64,000 nucleotides of DNA from an uncultured Balneola sp. (lineage in GTDB: Bacteria; Bacteroidota; Rhodothermia; Balneolales; Balneolaceae), in assembly GCA_902529115.1 (NCBI GenBank), contig CABZVB010000003.1, forward strand, positions 1 through 64,000, given 5' to 3'. The notes below the pieces were generated by a model. That model had not been told where the DNA came from. It made no database searches and saw only the letters and a list, made by a program, of their open reading frames with translations. This document shows, one piece after another, positions 7,798 to 18,308 of this stretch (the stretch's first letter is position 1; the number at the start of each line of letters is the position of its first letter). A program made the translations under genes and the position numbers.

Positions 7798-10134
7798 TTA
7801 ATTTGACCAGTTGTATTTGTCTAAGAACTTTTCACCATGCTCTGGTTTGAGTCGCTCCGTCAAATAGCGCATACGAATTTTATTGTAGTGTGCACCATGC
7901 ACGCCACGAATGCCATGTCGATTATCTGGATAAAACATTACATCAAATATTTTATCGGATCGCACTAAAGCGTCAATAAGCATAATGCTGTTTTGTGGAT
8001 GTACATTGTTATCGGTTGTCCCATGAATAATGAGCAAATCTCCTTTCAATTGATCGGCATAAGTCATAGCCGATCCATTATCATAGCCTTCTTTATTAGC
8101 TTTTGGGGTATTCATATAGCGTTCAGTATAGATAGTATCGTAGCTTCTCCAATCCGTTACAGGAGCACCTGAAACTCCTACATGAAATAGATTAGGATAA
8201 CGCAACAGCAACATAGCAGTGGCATAGCCACCATAGGAATGTCCGTATACACCTACTCTAGATCCATCGGCATACGAACGTTCGGAAATATGGGCAACAA
8301 ATGCCGCATAGTCATCTATTTCAAGGGTACCTAGCTTACCATAGTGTAATGTAGCAAAAGCTTTACCTCTATTACCAGAACCTCTATAATTAGCACGTAT
8401 TACAATGTATCCAAGCTGAGCTAATCGCTGATAGCTATTGGCATTTTTATACCCATTGGTTACATCCTGATAGGCGGGACCACCATACAAAGGGAGTAAA
8501 ATAGGATAGCTTTTTGTTGGATCAAAATTCGTAGGTTTATATACTAAGCCTACCAAATCTGTCTGCCCATCTGCCGCCTTGAAAATCACTTGTTCTGGTG
8601 CTTGAAGCCCTTGCTTAACCACTCGATCTACATTTAATTTCTGTAAGTTACGTACTAATGAACCATCGGATTTGTGTAAACTTGCGGAATAGGGACGCTC
8701 AAAAGAAGACGATCTTGATATATAGTATTCTGCTGCAGCATTCATTGATATACTGTGACGACCATCGAGTTCAGTAAGTTGAGTTGATTCCCCATCATAA
8801 CTTACCACATGAAAGTACTCGTCTAAACCCATATTGTGATATGCGGTATAATAGACGAGTCTATTTTTTTGATCTACACGAACTATTGATCCCAAAGGGT
8901 TTTCCCCATCGGTTAGTTGGCGGACCAAGCTGCCATCAAAATTAAACAAATATAATTGGTTAAATCCGGTTTGCTCAGAGGTCCAAAGAAAATGCTCACC
9001 ATCATTTAACTGATAAAAATTATCATGTAAATTTATGTAGGTGTTCTCTTGCTCAGTAAATATAGTACGGACTTCTTGGGAGTCTAGTGAGTAGGACAAA
9101 AACTCCAAATAATCCTGCTTTCTATTAAGTCGCCGAAAGGTTAATTCTTCAGAATTATCCCTCCAAATAGGGCGCACTATATAGGTATTAGGGCCGCTAT
9201 TGGTTGGGATCTGCTGCAACTCTCCGCTCTCTATATCTACAATAAAAAGGTTCACGGTAGGATTTGCTTCTCCTGCCTTAGGGTACCGTTCAAGCTCTAG
9301 TCCTGTTTCAAACTCCAATTCATGAATAATTGGATATTGATAGACATCAGTCTCTTTGTATTGTAAATAGGCAATTTTTTTATTGTCAGGTGAAAACCAA
9401 TATGCATCACGCTGACCAAACTCTTCTGGATACACCCAACTTGGCCTGCCATTCATTTGCTCTTCGCTACCATAGGTCAAACGTTTTTGCTGCTTGGTTT
9501 CAGTGTTTACCAAATAAATGTCATATCCTTTTACATAAGCAAACCATCGATAATCGTGCGAGTATGTTCCATTCCAAAGCTGACTTGTTTCCATGCGCCG
9601 CATGAGTTCGTCGGTATAAGGTGCTCGCTCTACCTCTGGCTTATAGAGTACACGTAAAGTTACATCTTCTAAATGAAATAGGTGGTCTTGCTCGTTGTAC
9701 ACAAAAAAGATAGCTTGATTTTGCATCACATAATCAAAACTTAAAAAAGGCAAAGCATCTAATTCTACGCCATACTTCTCTTCCAATGCTCTGGTTAGCA
9801 TACGAACTTGCTGATTAGAGAATAAAGGGCTCCTTTTCTGAGTCTCAGGATCTACGGCGAAGAATTCCGCGCCTCCGTCAACTTCTTCGACTTCCAAATA
9901 TCCTAGATCGCTAGGCAGCCACTGAATATTTACGCTCCCTTCATACTGCACGAAACCAGGGGTACCCATCTCTTGATATAACTCAAACCCTCTTAATTGA
10001 TCTTGTGCATATACTAACTCAGCTGCAGAAAATATGTGAATTTGTAGGGAGATATAAAGCGACAAAAATGCAAATAAGTAGTTTCTCACATACATTTTAA
10101 ATATGGTTTTTTTGCAATGAATATTTTGAATCAT
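7798..10134 (-). CDS. Secreted S9-family dipeptidyl peptidase (DPP-IV type)
   Basis: Prolyl-specific serine exopeptidase of family S9B that cuts X-Pro or X-Ala dipeptides from peptide N-termini, probably in the periplasm or at the surface. The N-terminus has a signal sequence ending near LVYAQ; the ATG at 10095 (MYVRNYLFAFLSLYISLQ) may be the true start. Residues ~80-500 form the DPP-IV beta-propeller and ~540-778 the alpha/beta hydrolase. The catalytic triad is visible: Ser633 in GHSYGGYAT, Asp708 in HGTTDNNVHP and His740 in DNRHGIRG. The nucleophile elbow is GHSYGG where DPP-IV usually has GWSYGG. Length (778 aa) is normal for bacterial DPP-IV. Glutamate racemase lies ~100 bases upstream on the same strand. 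Confidence 0.95.
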   Translation of the reverse strand: MIQNIHCKKTIFKMYVRNYLFAFLSLYISLQIHIFSAAELVYAQDQLRGFELYQEMGTPGFVQYEGSVNIQWLPSDLGYLEVEEVDGGAEFFAVDPETQKRSPLFSNQQVRMLTRALEEKYGVELDALPFLSFDYVMQNQAIFFVYNEQDHLFHLEDVTLRVLYKPEVERAPYTDELMRRMETSQLWNGTYSHDYRWFAYVKGYDIYLVNTETKQQKRLTYGSEEQMNGRPSWVYPEEFGQRDAYWFSPDNKKIAYLQYKETDVYQYPIIHELEFETGLELERYPKAGEANPTVNLFIVDIESGELQQIPTNSGPNTYIVRPIWRDNSEELTFRRLNRKQDYLEFLSYSLDSQEVRTIFTEQENTYINLHDNFYQLNDGEHFLWTSEQTGFNQLYLFNFDGSLVRQLTDGENPLGSIVRVDQKNRLVYYTAYHNMGLDEYFHVVSYDGESTQLTELDGRHSISMNAAAEYYISRSSSFERPYSASLHKSDGSLVRNLQKLNVDRVVKQGLQAPEQVIFKAADGQTDLVGLVYKPTNFDPTKSYPILLPLYGGPAYQDVTNGYKNANSYQRLAQLGYIVIRANYRGSGNRGKAFATLHYGKLGTLEIDDYAAFVAHISERSYADGSRVGVYGHSYGGYATAMLLLRYPNLFHVGVSGAPVTDWRSYDTIYTERYMNTPKANKEGYDNGSAMTYADQLKGDLLIIHGTTDNNVHPQNSIMLIDALVRSDKIFDVMFYPDNRHGIRGVHGAHYNKIRMRYLTERLKPEHGEKFLDKYNWSN

Positions 10135-10237
10135 AATTAATTCTGTATCAAGTTATGTTTGTACCTTAGGTTTGATTTTAACGGTTATCCTAAATACTGG
10201 CTTAACCGATAAGACCAAACTTGTTACCTTATTATTA

Positions 10238-11077
10238 TCATGTATGATTGTCAAGGTCTCTGACTACTTCAATTTTGGTTATTTGTTGCCCTAAAAAACG
10301 TTCTGCTAGTTCCTGAAATCGCTTTGGTCGGTCACTTACAAAACAGTTAAATGAACTTCCCTTAGTATTGCAACCTCCTTGTCTTTCCAAATATTGTTTA
10401 GCCGATGTCGCAATTGATTTAGCAGAATCTATAATTTGCGTTTGCTTGAAGGGTAACACATCTGCAATTAAATTAGTAAATAAAGGGTAATGAGTACAAC
10501 CCAAGATTAAGGCATCAAGCTGGTAGTCATTAAATGCATGTACATACTCTTTTACGGTTAGTCGTGCAACCTCATGCTCAATCCATCCCTCTTCAGCTAA
10601 AGGAACCAACAGAGGACATGCTTGCTGAATTACATTCACTGAGCCAAGCTGCTGAATTAAAGCTTCCTCATAGGCTTTGGACTGAACCGTTGCAATGGTT
10701 CCAATTACTCCTACTGTAGGTGTAACCCCTAATCCAGATTCGGAAGCAGCTTGGGCACCAGCGCTAATTACATCTATAACAGGAATAGTTCCGGCCCTAT
10801 GTATAATATCTTCCTTTGCTGACGCAGAAACAGTATTGCAGGCAATCAATATCATCTTAACTCCCTTATCCATCAAAAACTTTGTTATTTCAAGGGCATA
10901 AGCACGTACGGTTTCCTCAGATTTCACTCCATAGGGTACTCGAGCAGTGTCCCCAAAATATAATATGTCCTCATTTGGTAGCACTGCTTTAACCGCTTTT
11001 GCTACCGTTAGCCCACCAATACCCGAATCAAAAATTCCGATAGGCCTGTGTCGATTATGTTGTATATACTTGATCAA
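10238..11077 (-). CDS. murI: Glutamate racemase
   Basis: Cofactor-independent racemase that makes D-glutamate for peptidoglycan in the cytoplasm. The two catalytic cysteines sit in their motifs: ACNTVSASA near residue 80 and LGCTHYPLF near 190. The substrate-binding GIFDSGIGGLTVAKA opens the protein. The start is TTG at 11077; there is no in-frame ATG before the conserved motif. Length (279 aa) is typical. It is divergent from the TonB receptor, with under 70 bases between them if the receptor starts at 11146, so the two promoters share a small region. Confidence 0.96.
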   Translation of the reverse strand: MIKYIQHNRHRPIGIFDSGIGGLTVAKAVKAVLPNEDILYFGDTARVPYGVKSEETVRAYALEITKFLMDKGVKMILIACNTVSASAKEDIIHRAGTIPVIDVISAGAQAASESGLGVTPTVGVIGTIATVQSKAYEEALIQQLGSVNVIQQACPLLVPLAEEGWIEHEVARLTVKEYVHAFNDYQLDALILGCTHYPLFTNLIADVLPFKQTQIIDSAKSIATSAKQYLERQGGCNTKGSSFNCFVSDRPKRFQELAERFLGQQITKIEVVRDLDNHT

Positions 11078-11145
11078 ATGATTGAATGATTATTTGCTAT
11101 CAATTGTATGTAATGTATGGTTTTATTTACGCTATATTCAATTAT

Positions 11146-13365
11146 ATGATGCTAAGATTTGATTTTATTAGAACTAGTTGGATTTTTTCAGTACTGCTAG
11201 TAGTTACATTAAGCTCTATTACGTACGCGCATTCTACCTCACAAACGTCATCTAAAACTGTTTATTTAGATACGGTTATTCAAGCTATTGATTTCGAAGA
11301 AATCTTTGTAATTGGATTCATACACAATCAACGACTCTTAGATACCCCAGGTGCCATTCAAATACTAGACCCCGCAGATTTTAGCGCTCAAGATCTACAT
11401 TCTCTGCGAGGCGCTCTTGAGAAAGTCTCGGGACTTCGTTTTGAAGAACGAGCACCTGCCAGTTATCGAATCGCCCTACGAGGAAGTTCACTTAGGGCCC
11501 CTTTTGGTATTCGCAACGTTAAAATATATTGGAATGATTTCCCTATTACCGAGCCCACTGGGTCAACTTTTTTAAATCTACTAGATCCCATTCAGTTTCG
11601 CGAAGCGGAGGTATTAAAGGGGCCATCTGGGAGTTTATATGGCGCAGGAAATGGAGGAGTCTTACTTTTTAGGAGTTTTCCATTATTATCAGAGACTACA
11701 TCACATAAGCCCAACATATCCACTCAAGAAACCACTTCAGAGTCCTCTACATTGGAAACAAAATGGAGCCGTGTTACTATCCAAAATCAAACCGAAGTTG
11801 GCGCCTTTGGTAGGCAAATTTTAGGCAGTCGTATTTTACAAGAAGATCAACATTCTCAAATCGGACTTCAGTGGGCGCAATCACAACTAGACGGCTATAG
11901 AAAGCAATCTGCAATGAACAGATCTATTTTAGAATTCAACGGCCGATTCAGAGTCTTGGAAACTGCTCAAACGCTCTCTGCTCACGTAGTACATAGTGAT
12001 CTGGTCTATGAAATTCCAGGTGGTTTAAATGCTACTCAATTCCAGGATGACCCTCGACAAGCTCGACCTGGGAACCGTTTTGTTTTAGGAAGTGAGGACG
12101 CTCAAGCCGGAATAAATCATGAAGCTATCTTAGCGGGAGTTCATTGGGACTGGGCCCTTACGAAAAAATGGGACCAAAAAATATCTTTATTTGGAAGCTC
12201 ATCCAGCTTTGAAAACCCTTTTAATTTAGATTATAAAGTAGACAATCGAATAAGTGGTGGTTTTCGGGGGCTTTGGTCATGGAAGTCAAAATCTTCTAAA
12301 CTCTCAGAATCACGCTTACGATGGGATACAGGAATTGAATTTCACCGAGCCGCTTACGATGCCAGAAACTATGGGAATAACATGGGCATTGTCGATACTT
12401 TGAATTTTGACGATCGTATAGCTTTAAACCAATTACTTGTGTTCAGTTCTGTTCAATGGCAAATTAACCCTTCACTCCGCATTCATTTTGCACAAAGTGT
12501 GAACGACCTGCAATATTCTATTGATCGTCTTTTTGCTGCCTATGGGTATGGAAATACGGGGACCATTGATCGCACATTTAACTTACAATGGATTCCTAGA
12601 ATTGGTTTAAACTATCGACTTAACACCGAGCTCACCACTCATCTTAGCCTTGCTCGTGGTTTTTCACCCCCTACACTCGAAGAAATCCGCACCAATGAAG
12701 GTACTGTTAACACGGGTCTAGAGGCTGAAATTGGCACCAATGTTGAATGGGGTGTTCGTGCCTACCTATTTAATAAGCGATGGTTTATTGATGGTAGCCT
12801 ATTTTACTTCTGGTTGAAAGACGCTATTGTTCAACAGCAAACCCAAAGGGGAACCTTGATTTTCTTAAATGCGGGCGAGACAACTCAACCCGGTGCGGAA
12901 CTACGAATAGAAGGTAGTATTTGGGAACTTGATTATATCTTTGCGGGTAGTTATTACCCTTTTGAGTTCAAGAGCTATCAAAACAATCGAGGTGTATTTG
13001 ACGGTAATGCGATAACAGGAGTCCCAAAAACGCAACTTTTACATCAGCTAAGTGCAGAGCTTCCCGTAGGTATTGAACTGCAACTATCTCATCAATACCA
13101 GTCTGAATTACCCTTGGATGATGCTAATACGGTATTTGCGGATGCACATCATCTTCTACGAGCTCAAATGAGTTGGGAGTATCAATGGAGCGCTTCCCTA
13201 CTTTCTCGAATATACCTAGCAATAGACAACCTGACTAACAGTTCCTACAGTTTAGGATATGATACCAACGCATTTGGAGGAAGGTACTATCAACCAGCTG
13301 CAATGAGGCATGGGTACGCTGGGATTCAACTAAAATGGTCTTTAAAAGCTATTGGGCCTGATTAA
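11146..13365 (+). CDS. TonB-dependent outer-membrane receptor
   Basis: Outer-membrane beta-barrel receptor with an N-terminal plug, taking up a metal chelate, vitamin or similar ligand with TonB energy. The ATG at 11146 or 11149 (MLRFDFIRTSWIFSVLLVV) gives a good signal peptide ending near TYAHS; a more upstream in-frame start at 11086 would add an implausible leader. The plug contains the usual LRGSSLRAPFGIRNVKIYWN and LKGPSGSLYGAGNGGVLLFR stretches, and the C-terminus ends in barrel strands (YGNTGTIDRTFNLQWIPR; GGRYYQPAAMRHGYAGIQLK). At roughly 740 residues it is of the FecA/BtuB size, not the ~1000-residue SusC size, and no SusD-like partner is adjacent. The ligand is unknown. Its 3' end overlaps the convergent lipoprotein gene by 17 bases. 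Confidence 0.92.
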   Translation: MMLRFDFIRTSWIFSVLLVVTLSSITYAHSTSQTSSKTVYLDTVIQAIDFEEIFVIGFIHNQRLLDTPGAIQILDPADFSAQDLHSLRGALEKVSGLRFEERAPASYRIALRGSSLRAPFGIRNVKIYWNDFPITEPTGSTFLNLLDPIQFREAEVLKGPSGSLYGAGNGGVLLFRSFPLLSETTSHKPNISTQETTSESSTLETKWSRVTIQNQTEVGAFGRQILGSRILQEDQHSQIGLQWAQSQLDGYRKQSAMNRSILEFNGRFRVLETAQTLSAHVVHSDLVYEIPGGLNATQFQDDPRQARPGNRFVLGSEDAQAGINHEAILAGVHWDWALTKKWDQKISLFGSSSSFENPFNLDYKVDNRISGGFRGLWSWKSKSSKLSESRLRWDTGIEFHRAAYDARNYGNNMGIVDTLNFDDRIALNQLLVFSSVQWQINPSLRIHFAQSVNDLQYSIDRLFAAYGYGNTGTIDRTFNLQWIPRIGLNYRLNTELTTHLSLARGFSPPTLEEIRTNEGTVNTGLEAEIGTNVEWGVRAYLFNKRWFIDGSLFYFWLKDAIVQQQTQRGTLIFLNAGETTQPGAELRIEGSIWELDYIFAGSYYPFEFKSYQNNRGVFDGNAITGVPKTQLLHQLSAELPVGIELQLSHQYQSELPLDDANTVFADAHHLLRAQMSWEYQWSASLLSRIYLAIDNLTNSSYSLGYDTNAFGGRYYQPAAMRHGYAGIQLKWSLKAIGPD

Positions 13366-16042
13366 CGGTCCAGCATCGCAGTCCATCTCTAGTTAACGCC
13401 ACCAACTCCTGCTGGCCATCTCCATTCAAATCTACGAATATTGGATAGCGTATAGATGCTGTTGGTAGGTCAAACAATCGCTCTTGAGTGATAATCGTCC
13501 AAGCAAATAACCGGCCAAAGTTACCTGCCAATCCAATATCCAAGTTATTGTCTCCATCCATATCTATAATATGTAGATTGCTATGAGAGGTAGCAGATTG
13601 TCCCATAGCAAAATTGGCTATTAAGTTAGCTTCATCAGTATATAGGAAGACCGATCCGCTCTCACTAACCATCGCATATATATCTTTCCTAAAAAAACCT
13701 ATACTGTCCCTAAGCAATACGGAAGGGTAATGGCTTAGCGATAATAATGGCGCCGTACTTACAGGAATCCCCTGAATTTTTAGAGAGTCTTGTTGAAGTT
13801 GTAAAATCTGACGACTGCTATCGGACCAAATTGGTTTAGTATCGAAGCCATAAAAGACTCCATCGGCCCCAGTCCCTCTCCATTGATCGTCATATACAAA
13901 AGGGTCGGATAATAACGGAGCTGGAAAAAATAAGGGATACCCTTCTTTAATCTCTCCCTCACTATTCCAACTGTGAACTGAGTTTTCTGCGTGGGCGACC
14001 AACGCCCAATCACCATCCCACTGGGTATGTAAAATAGTGCTGCGAACAGACGCATTAACTTTCTGCGGCCAGCCCCGTACATTTTGCCCTCGACCATCCA
14101 ACACATGCACCGATCGGGCAGCCGTTCCAATAACCAATTCGGGAATTCCGTTACGTAGTACATCAGTGACCAACAAGGGGGTGGTTATTTCCTCACCTAC
14201 ATCAATCGGAAATTGAGGCAGTAGCAATCCATTCGTATTCCACGCATAGATCTTAGTACCCGCTGCTTGCATTATAATTTTTTGGCCATTTCCATACCAA
14301 TCATACACCAACGGACTTCCAACGGGTATGTCCATTCCAGTTTGCACACGGAAAACCTCCGTCCCGTCAAAAGCCACCGCGATGACTGTACCATTGACAG
14401 TAGTTGCCAACACCTCCTGAGTCGAACTCCCCACCACATCCACTGCAATAGGAGTTGAAACCAATGAATCTGCACTTAGCGGCCATACCCACAGTTCTTC
14501 ATATGGCTGTTCTTGTCCTTCCAGAGTAAAAGTATTCAGCACAAATCGAGTACGATTCGATTGTGGTATTCGCTGCATCTGCATCATAGCGCCATCAAAG
14601 CCCTGAAGCAAGGCCTCTAATGGAGCATCAGGCATTAGCATTGGGGCCAAGAATTGGTTAAAATCTTTTGAAGAAAACCATATAATCGCAGATCGATTCT
14701 CCCATCCGTTATCCAACAATTCTCGGTAATGATTTTCATAATACATAACTCGCCGACGTCTACGATCGGCTTCTACCGTTTCCACTAAACCCTTACGACT
14801 AGCCAAAATAATTGCATCCCCAGAAAAATTCACATAAAAATTATCAAAAGTAGACAAGCCTCCGCCAAATAATTCTGCTATCAAATCACTTTGCACATAG
14901 TAACTCTGATCTACTTTTCGCACCATTCCTTGTTCAGCCCACTGTTCAAACTGCTGCTGAACAATTTCAGGGGTCTGTAATAAACGCATAAATAAAAACT
15001 CCCCAGTAGCTGCCACCCCCGATTCTGCATAACTCACCACTCCAAATTCTTCATCCGTACTCAGCGCCAAGCCTCTATAGAGTTCAGGTTCTGAGAGCAA
15101 TAATGAGTCCAACGAGGATGAAGCCACATCTTTTGTATTGAGCGACAATCTGAGTGGATAATGCATAATTGCAAAACCGGCTGCATTAGAGGCAATATAG
15201 CGATCAAGCTCAATAGAATGATTGCTATGGGTTAGTGATCGCACCAAAGTAGATGTCGCTGAATCGCTCTGGCTAAGCTGTGCTCTAAGCTCGAAGCCGT
15301 CCCCGTTTTCATTTAAAACCCCTTGAATTTTTACCGCCGATAATCCGTTAGTCGCACCCTGAATACTTGGACGATAGCGAATTTGAAATAATTGTTCTAC
15401 CCATTCATCCAAATTTTGGAGCATCACCCATTGTTCTGCTGGCTTTATACGGTCCGCTGAAATCAGTGGTGCATCCATACTAGCTCGCCCACTATTTTTA
15501 CCCTGCTCTTCCAAGCCAGAATCACTGAAATTCGAAGATACATAGTCATTGCCCATATATGCCGCCAAAGAGCGTTCAACAACCCCAGAATAGGCTGAAA
15601 TAATCCAATAATCGTGTAAATTGGCTGCGTATAAAGAACCATATGGCGTTAACAAGCGATGTATTACAACTTTACCAAAACGATAATTGTTTTGAGTGAG
15701 TGGCTCATAAAATAAGGGTGCCCATTCCCTTAATGCCTCATTGGTTTCAAATATCCATAGAGTGGTATTTTGGGTCGATGTAGACCGTACCATTGCAACT
15801 GCTTTTAGAACTAAATTATTAGATATTTTTTTTTGAATAAAATCCAAAGCGATTAATGGTACACTGGATACAGGATTTAGTAGTCTCATATAAGATTCCT
15901 GACTTAGTTGCTGAAGGCTTGTACCTTGACTGGGTGTAATTACCCATCGAGCATCTTCAGGTAGTGAAAAAGTCCAATGTTGCTGCTTTATCTCAGAGCA
16001 ACTCATGATCACAAGTAATACTAAACCAATCCAACTACGCAT
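13349..16042 (-). CDS. Large lipoprotein with DUF3352-like N-terminal half and FG-GAP/beta-propeller repeats
   Basis: 897 residues beginning MRSWIGLVLLVIMSC, a lipoprotein signal with the acceptor Cys at 15, so it is probably anchored in the outer or inner membrane facing the periplasm. The first ~520 residues are weakly similar in character to DUF3352 proteins (a guess from memory). From ~530 the protein has propeller-like repeats with short Ca-binding-like loops: DWYGNGQKIIMQ, DVLRNGIPELVIG, IIDMDGDNNLDIGLAG near 850 and VDLNGDGQQELVALT near 875. Such repeats commonly mediate surface binding. No catalytic motif is evident. The gene is alone, and its end overlaps the TonB receptor tail to tail, so transcription of the two may interfere. 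Confidence 0.8.
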   Translation of the reverse strand: MRSWIGLVLLVIMSCSEIKQQHWTFSLPEDARWVITPSQGTSLQQLSQESYMRLLNPVSSVPLIALDFIQKKISNNLVLKAVAMVRSTSTQNTTLWIFETNEALREWAPLFYEPLTQNNYRFGKVVIHRLLTPYGSLYAANLHDYWIISAYSGVVERSLAAYMGNDYVSSNFSDSGLEEQGKNSGRASMDAPLISADRIKPAEQWVMLQNLDEWVEQLFQIRYRPSIQGATNGLSAVKIQGVLNENGDGFELRAQLSQSDSATSTLVRSLTHSNHSIELDRYIASNAAGFAIMHYPLRLSLNTKDVASSSLDSLLLSEPELYRGLALSTDEEFGVVSYAESGVAATGEFLFMRLLQTPEIVQQQFEQWAEQGMVRKVDQSYYVQSDLIAELFGGGLSTFDNFYVNFSGDAIILASRKGLVETVEADRRRRRVMYYENHYRELLDNGWENRSAIIWFSSKDFNQFLAPMLMPDAPLEALLQGFDGAMMQMQRIPQSNRTRFVLNTFTLEGQEQPYEELWVWPLSADSLVSTPIAVDVVGSSTQEVLATTVNGTVIAVAFDGTEVFRVQTGMDIPVGSPLVYDWYGNGQKIIMQAAGTKIYAWNTNGLLLPQFPIDVGEEITTPLLVTDVLRNGIPELVIGTAARSVHVLDGRGQNVRGWPQKVNASVRSTILHTQWDGDWALVAHAENSVHSWNSEGEIKEGYPLFFPAPLLSDPFVYDDQWRGTGADGVFYGFDTKPIWSDSSRQILQLQQDSLKIQGIPVSTAPLLSLSHYPSVLLRDSIGFFRKDIYAMVSESGSVFLYTDEANLIANFAMGQSATSHSNLHIIDMDGDNNLDIGLAGNFGRLFAWTIITQERLFDLPTASIRYPIFVDLNGDGQQELVALTRDGLRCWTVNQAQ

Positions 16043-16160
16043 AAGCTAAATCTACCTATTTTTGTTATTCTGTGATATCAAACAATCCTTTTCATTATTT
16101 TCTTTTAAATATAAGGGCTTCCATTAATCTCTTATAGAAACATAAGGTATTTTAATGTAA

Positions 16161-18308
16161 ATGAGTTTTTTGAACCCATTTTTTTTGTTGGCGCTTTTAG
16201 CTGTAGGCTTACCACTACTGCTGCATCTATTAAAATTAAGAAAGGTCAAAAAACTATCTTTTTCTACACTACAATTTTTCAAAGCTCTAGAACAGACTAC
16301 CCTGCGTCGTGTTGAAATAAAACGCTGGCTATTATTGATACTCAGAATGCTGGCTTTGGCTTGTTTAGCCGTCGTTTTGGCTCGACCTTTTTTACCCCCA
16401 AATAATTTTGGAATAGCTAATCAAAATGCATCGGTAGTTCATGCTATAATTATCGATAATTCTCCTTCAATGAGCCGAATAGGTCCTCAAGGTCCACTCC
16501 TAGAACAAGCAAAGACATTGGCCTTAGAGATGATTGATAACGGACAAGACAGAGATCGATTTGTACTCCAAAGCACTTCTGGCCCCGCATTGTTCAATCA
16601 TCTATCTGAAACAGCTACTGCTCGAGCACGAGCGCAAGAAATAAGCATCCAAAAAGGAGGTGATTACCTCATCAAAAGATATGCTGAACTAGTCAAACTT
16701 ATTCAAAATACCCCTTTTGCTCAAAAAAATATCTATTTCATAACGGATGGTCAATCAAACAGCGTCGCTCCATTGGTGGAGTATTTAAGTCAATTGAATG
16801 AAAGTAGTGAGGTCAAGCAGGCCATACGCCCAACTATACCTACCACAATTATTGCTCTCGCAGACCCAAGAATCCAAAACACTTATGTATCCAAGGTTAA
16901 TCTTTCGTCAAACTTGGTGGGTATTAACACTCCATTGGAACTGTTTGTAGAGGTACACAATGCTAGCTCCATTCCCATTGCTAATCAATTCTTGACCCTT
17001 GAATTTAATGACCAACAAGTGGGGCAATATAGCTTAAGCTTAGCGGCTAATGAGTCAAAAACACTTAGTTTCAAAATAGTTCCTAGTTCCACTGGATCAA
17101 ACATAGGGCTACTAAAATTGGAGGGAGATGAATTTGGTCTAGATAATAAAAGAACTATATCATTGTTTATTCCCGATAAACGAAATATCCTTTGGCTAGA
17201 AGAAGCTGACATACCTTTAGGTCCGCAATCCCCTCTAGAATTATTCATTCAAACTTTATCTAATCCTCAAAATCCAAGTTCTAGTAATTTTAATATTATC
17301 AAAAGGACAATTGATAGTTGGGATGAACAGGAACTCAAGGAGTTCGATGCTGTACTTATTCAGGGACTCACCCAAATTCCAGATGAACTGGTGAACAGTC
17401 TTTTACCCTGGGTTCAAAATGGTCATGGTCTGTGGGTCATTCCTAGTTCAACCAGTCAATTAACCAGTTATAACCGATTATTATCGTCGTTTAATGCTGG
17501 GCAATTTGTTGGGCAGATTGGCAACTATGGTAGCTATGAAGTGCAAACAAAGGCCGATGAACTCATTGAAAATCATCAGTTATTTGACGGCCTTTTTGAA
17601 AGAGAAGAACGCGAGGAATTAGAGATAGATCCTATTTCAATTTATTATCAATTCCAGCATAATACATCGGGAACACATGGTGGTTATAATTTAATCCAAA
17701 ACAGTTTTGGAGACCCTTTGCTATTCAGCAAAACCTTTGGTAACGGGCAGTTATTAGTCTCAAGTATAGGCTATGACTCAGGATTCTCCAATATTCAACT
17801 AAAAGCCATATTTCCACCACTACTATACCGAGCACTTGTTTTCATGAGTTCAAGTCAACAGGGTGGCTTAGATGAACATGAACTTGGTAGCATCCTAGAA
17901 ATCGAAGATGAGCGGCATTTGACGGGCGCCATATTCGTACAAGGTAATAAAACTTGGACCGCGCGTGAGCAACAAAGTAACATTGGAATTCGTTTTAGTG
18001 GTGATGATCAAGAGTGGGAACCCGGTTGGATTCAATTGAAAAACGATACATACCAACGAAATATAGCACTATTATCACCTATAGGTGAGTCTATTTTTTC
18101 TACCTATGATAAGCAAACTTGGGAAACAAGAATTTCAGATAGTCCTTATCTCAGTCTAGAAGAGTTTGGTAGTGAGCAGCTGAGAACCGAAATACAGGCT
18201 ATTAGTTTTGGACGGGAAATTTGGACTTGGTTTTTATTGGCTGGCCTTTTATTTCTTATATTGGAAACTATAGTTAGTGTATATTATACTCCTCAACAAT
18301 ATGAATGA
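16161..18308 (+). CDS. BatA-like membrane protein with VWA domain
   Basis: 715-residue inner-membrane protein with the N-terminal BatA/aerotolerance domain (MSFLNPFFLLALLAVGLPLL, then LHLLKLRKVKKLSFSTLQFF), a second helix near 55-75 and a von Willebrand A-type domain starting at ~95 with the metal-site motif DNSPSMS. It has a CARDB-like middle, a glutamine-amidotransferase-like domain (about 340-560) and a last helix at ~690 (EIWTWFLLAGLLFLILETIV). Such proteins occur in Bacteroidota near moxR-bat clusters, but no moxR, batB or DUF58 gene lies here. The start at ATG 16161 puts the hydrophobic anchor first. The 3' end overlaps the next gene by eight bases, suggesting translational coupling. 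Confidence 0.88.
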   Translation: MSFLNPFFLLALLAVGLPLLLHLLKLRKVKKLSFSTLQFFKALEQTTLRRVEIKRWLLLILRMLALACLAVVLARPFLPPNNFGIANQNASVVHAIIIDNSPSMSRIGPQGPLLEQAKTLALEMIDNGQDRDRFVLQSTSGPALFNHLSETATARARAQEISIQKGGDYLIKRYAELVKLIQNTPFAQKNIYFITDGQSNSVAPLVEYLSQLNESSEVKQAIRPTIPTTIIALADPRIQNTYVSKVNLSSNLVGINTPLELFVEVHNASSIPIANQFLTLEFNDQQVGQYSLSLAANESKTLSFKIVPSSTGSNIGLLKLEGDEFGLDNKRTISLFIPDKRNILWLEEADIPLGPQSPLELFIQTLSNPQNPSSSNFNIIKRTIDSWDEQELKEFDAVLIQGLTQIPDELVNSLLPWVQNGHGLWVIPSSTSQLTSYNRLLSSFNAGQFVGQIGNYGSYEVQTKADELIENHQLFDGLFEREEREELEIDPISIYYQFQHNTSGTHGGYNLIQNSFGDPLLFSKTFGNGQLLVSSIGYDSGFSNIQLKAIFPPLLYRALVFMSSSQQGGLDEHELGSILEIEDERHLTGAIFVQGNKTWTAREQQSNIGIRFSGDDQEWEPGWIQLKNDTYQRNIALLSPIGESIFSTYDKQTWETRISDSPYLSLEEFGSEQLRTEIQAISFGREIWTWFLLAGLLFLILETIVSVYYTPQQYE

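Noticed and set aside
13780-14163. 127-codon open frame on the minus strand inside the large lipoprotein gene
   Set aside because: Another frame of the same strand overlapped fully by the longer gene with clear repeats; no independent coding signs.
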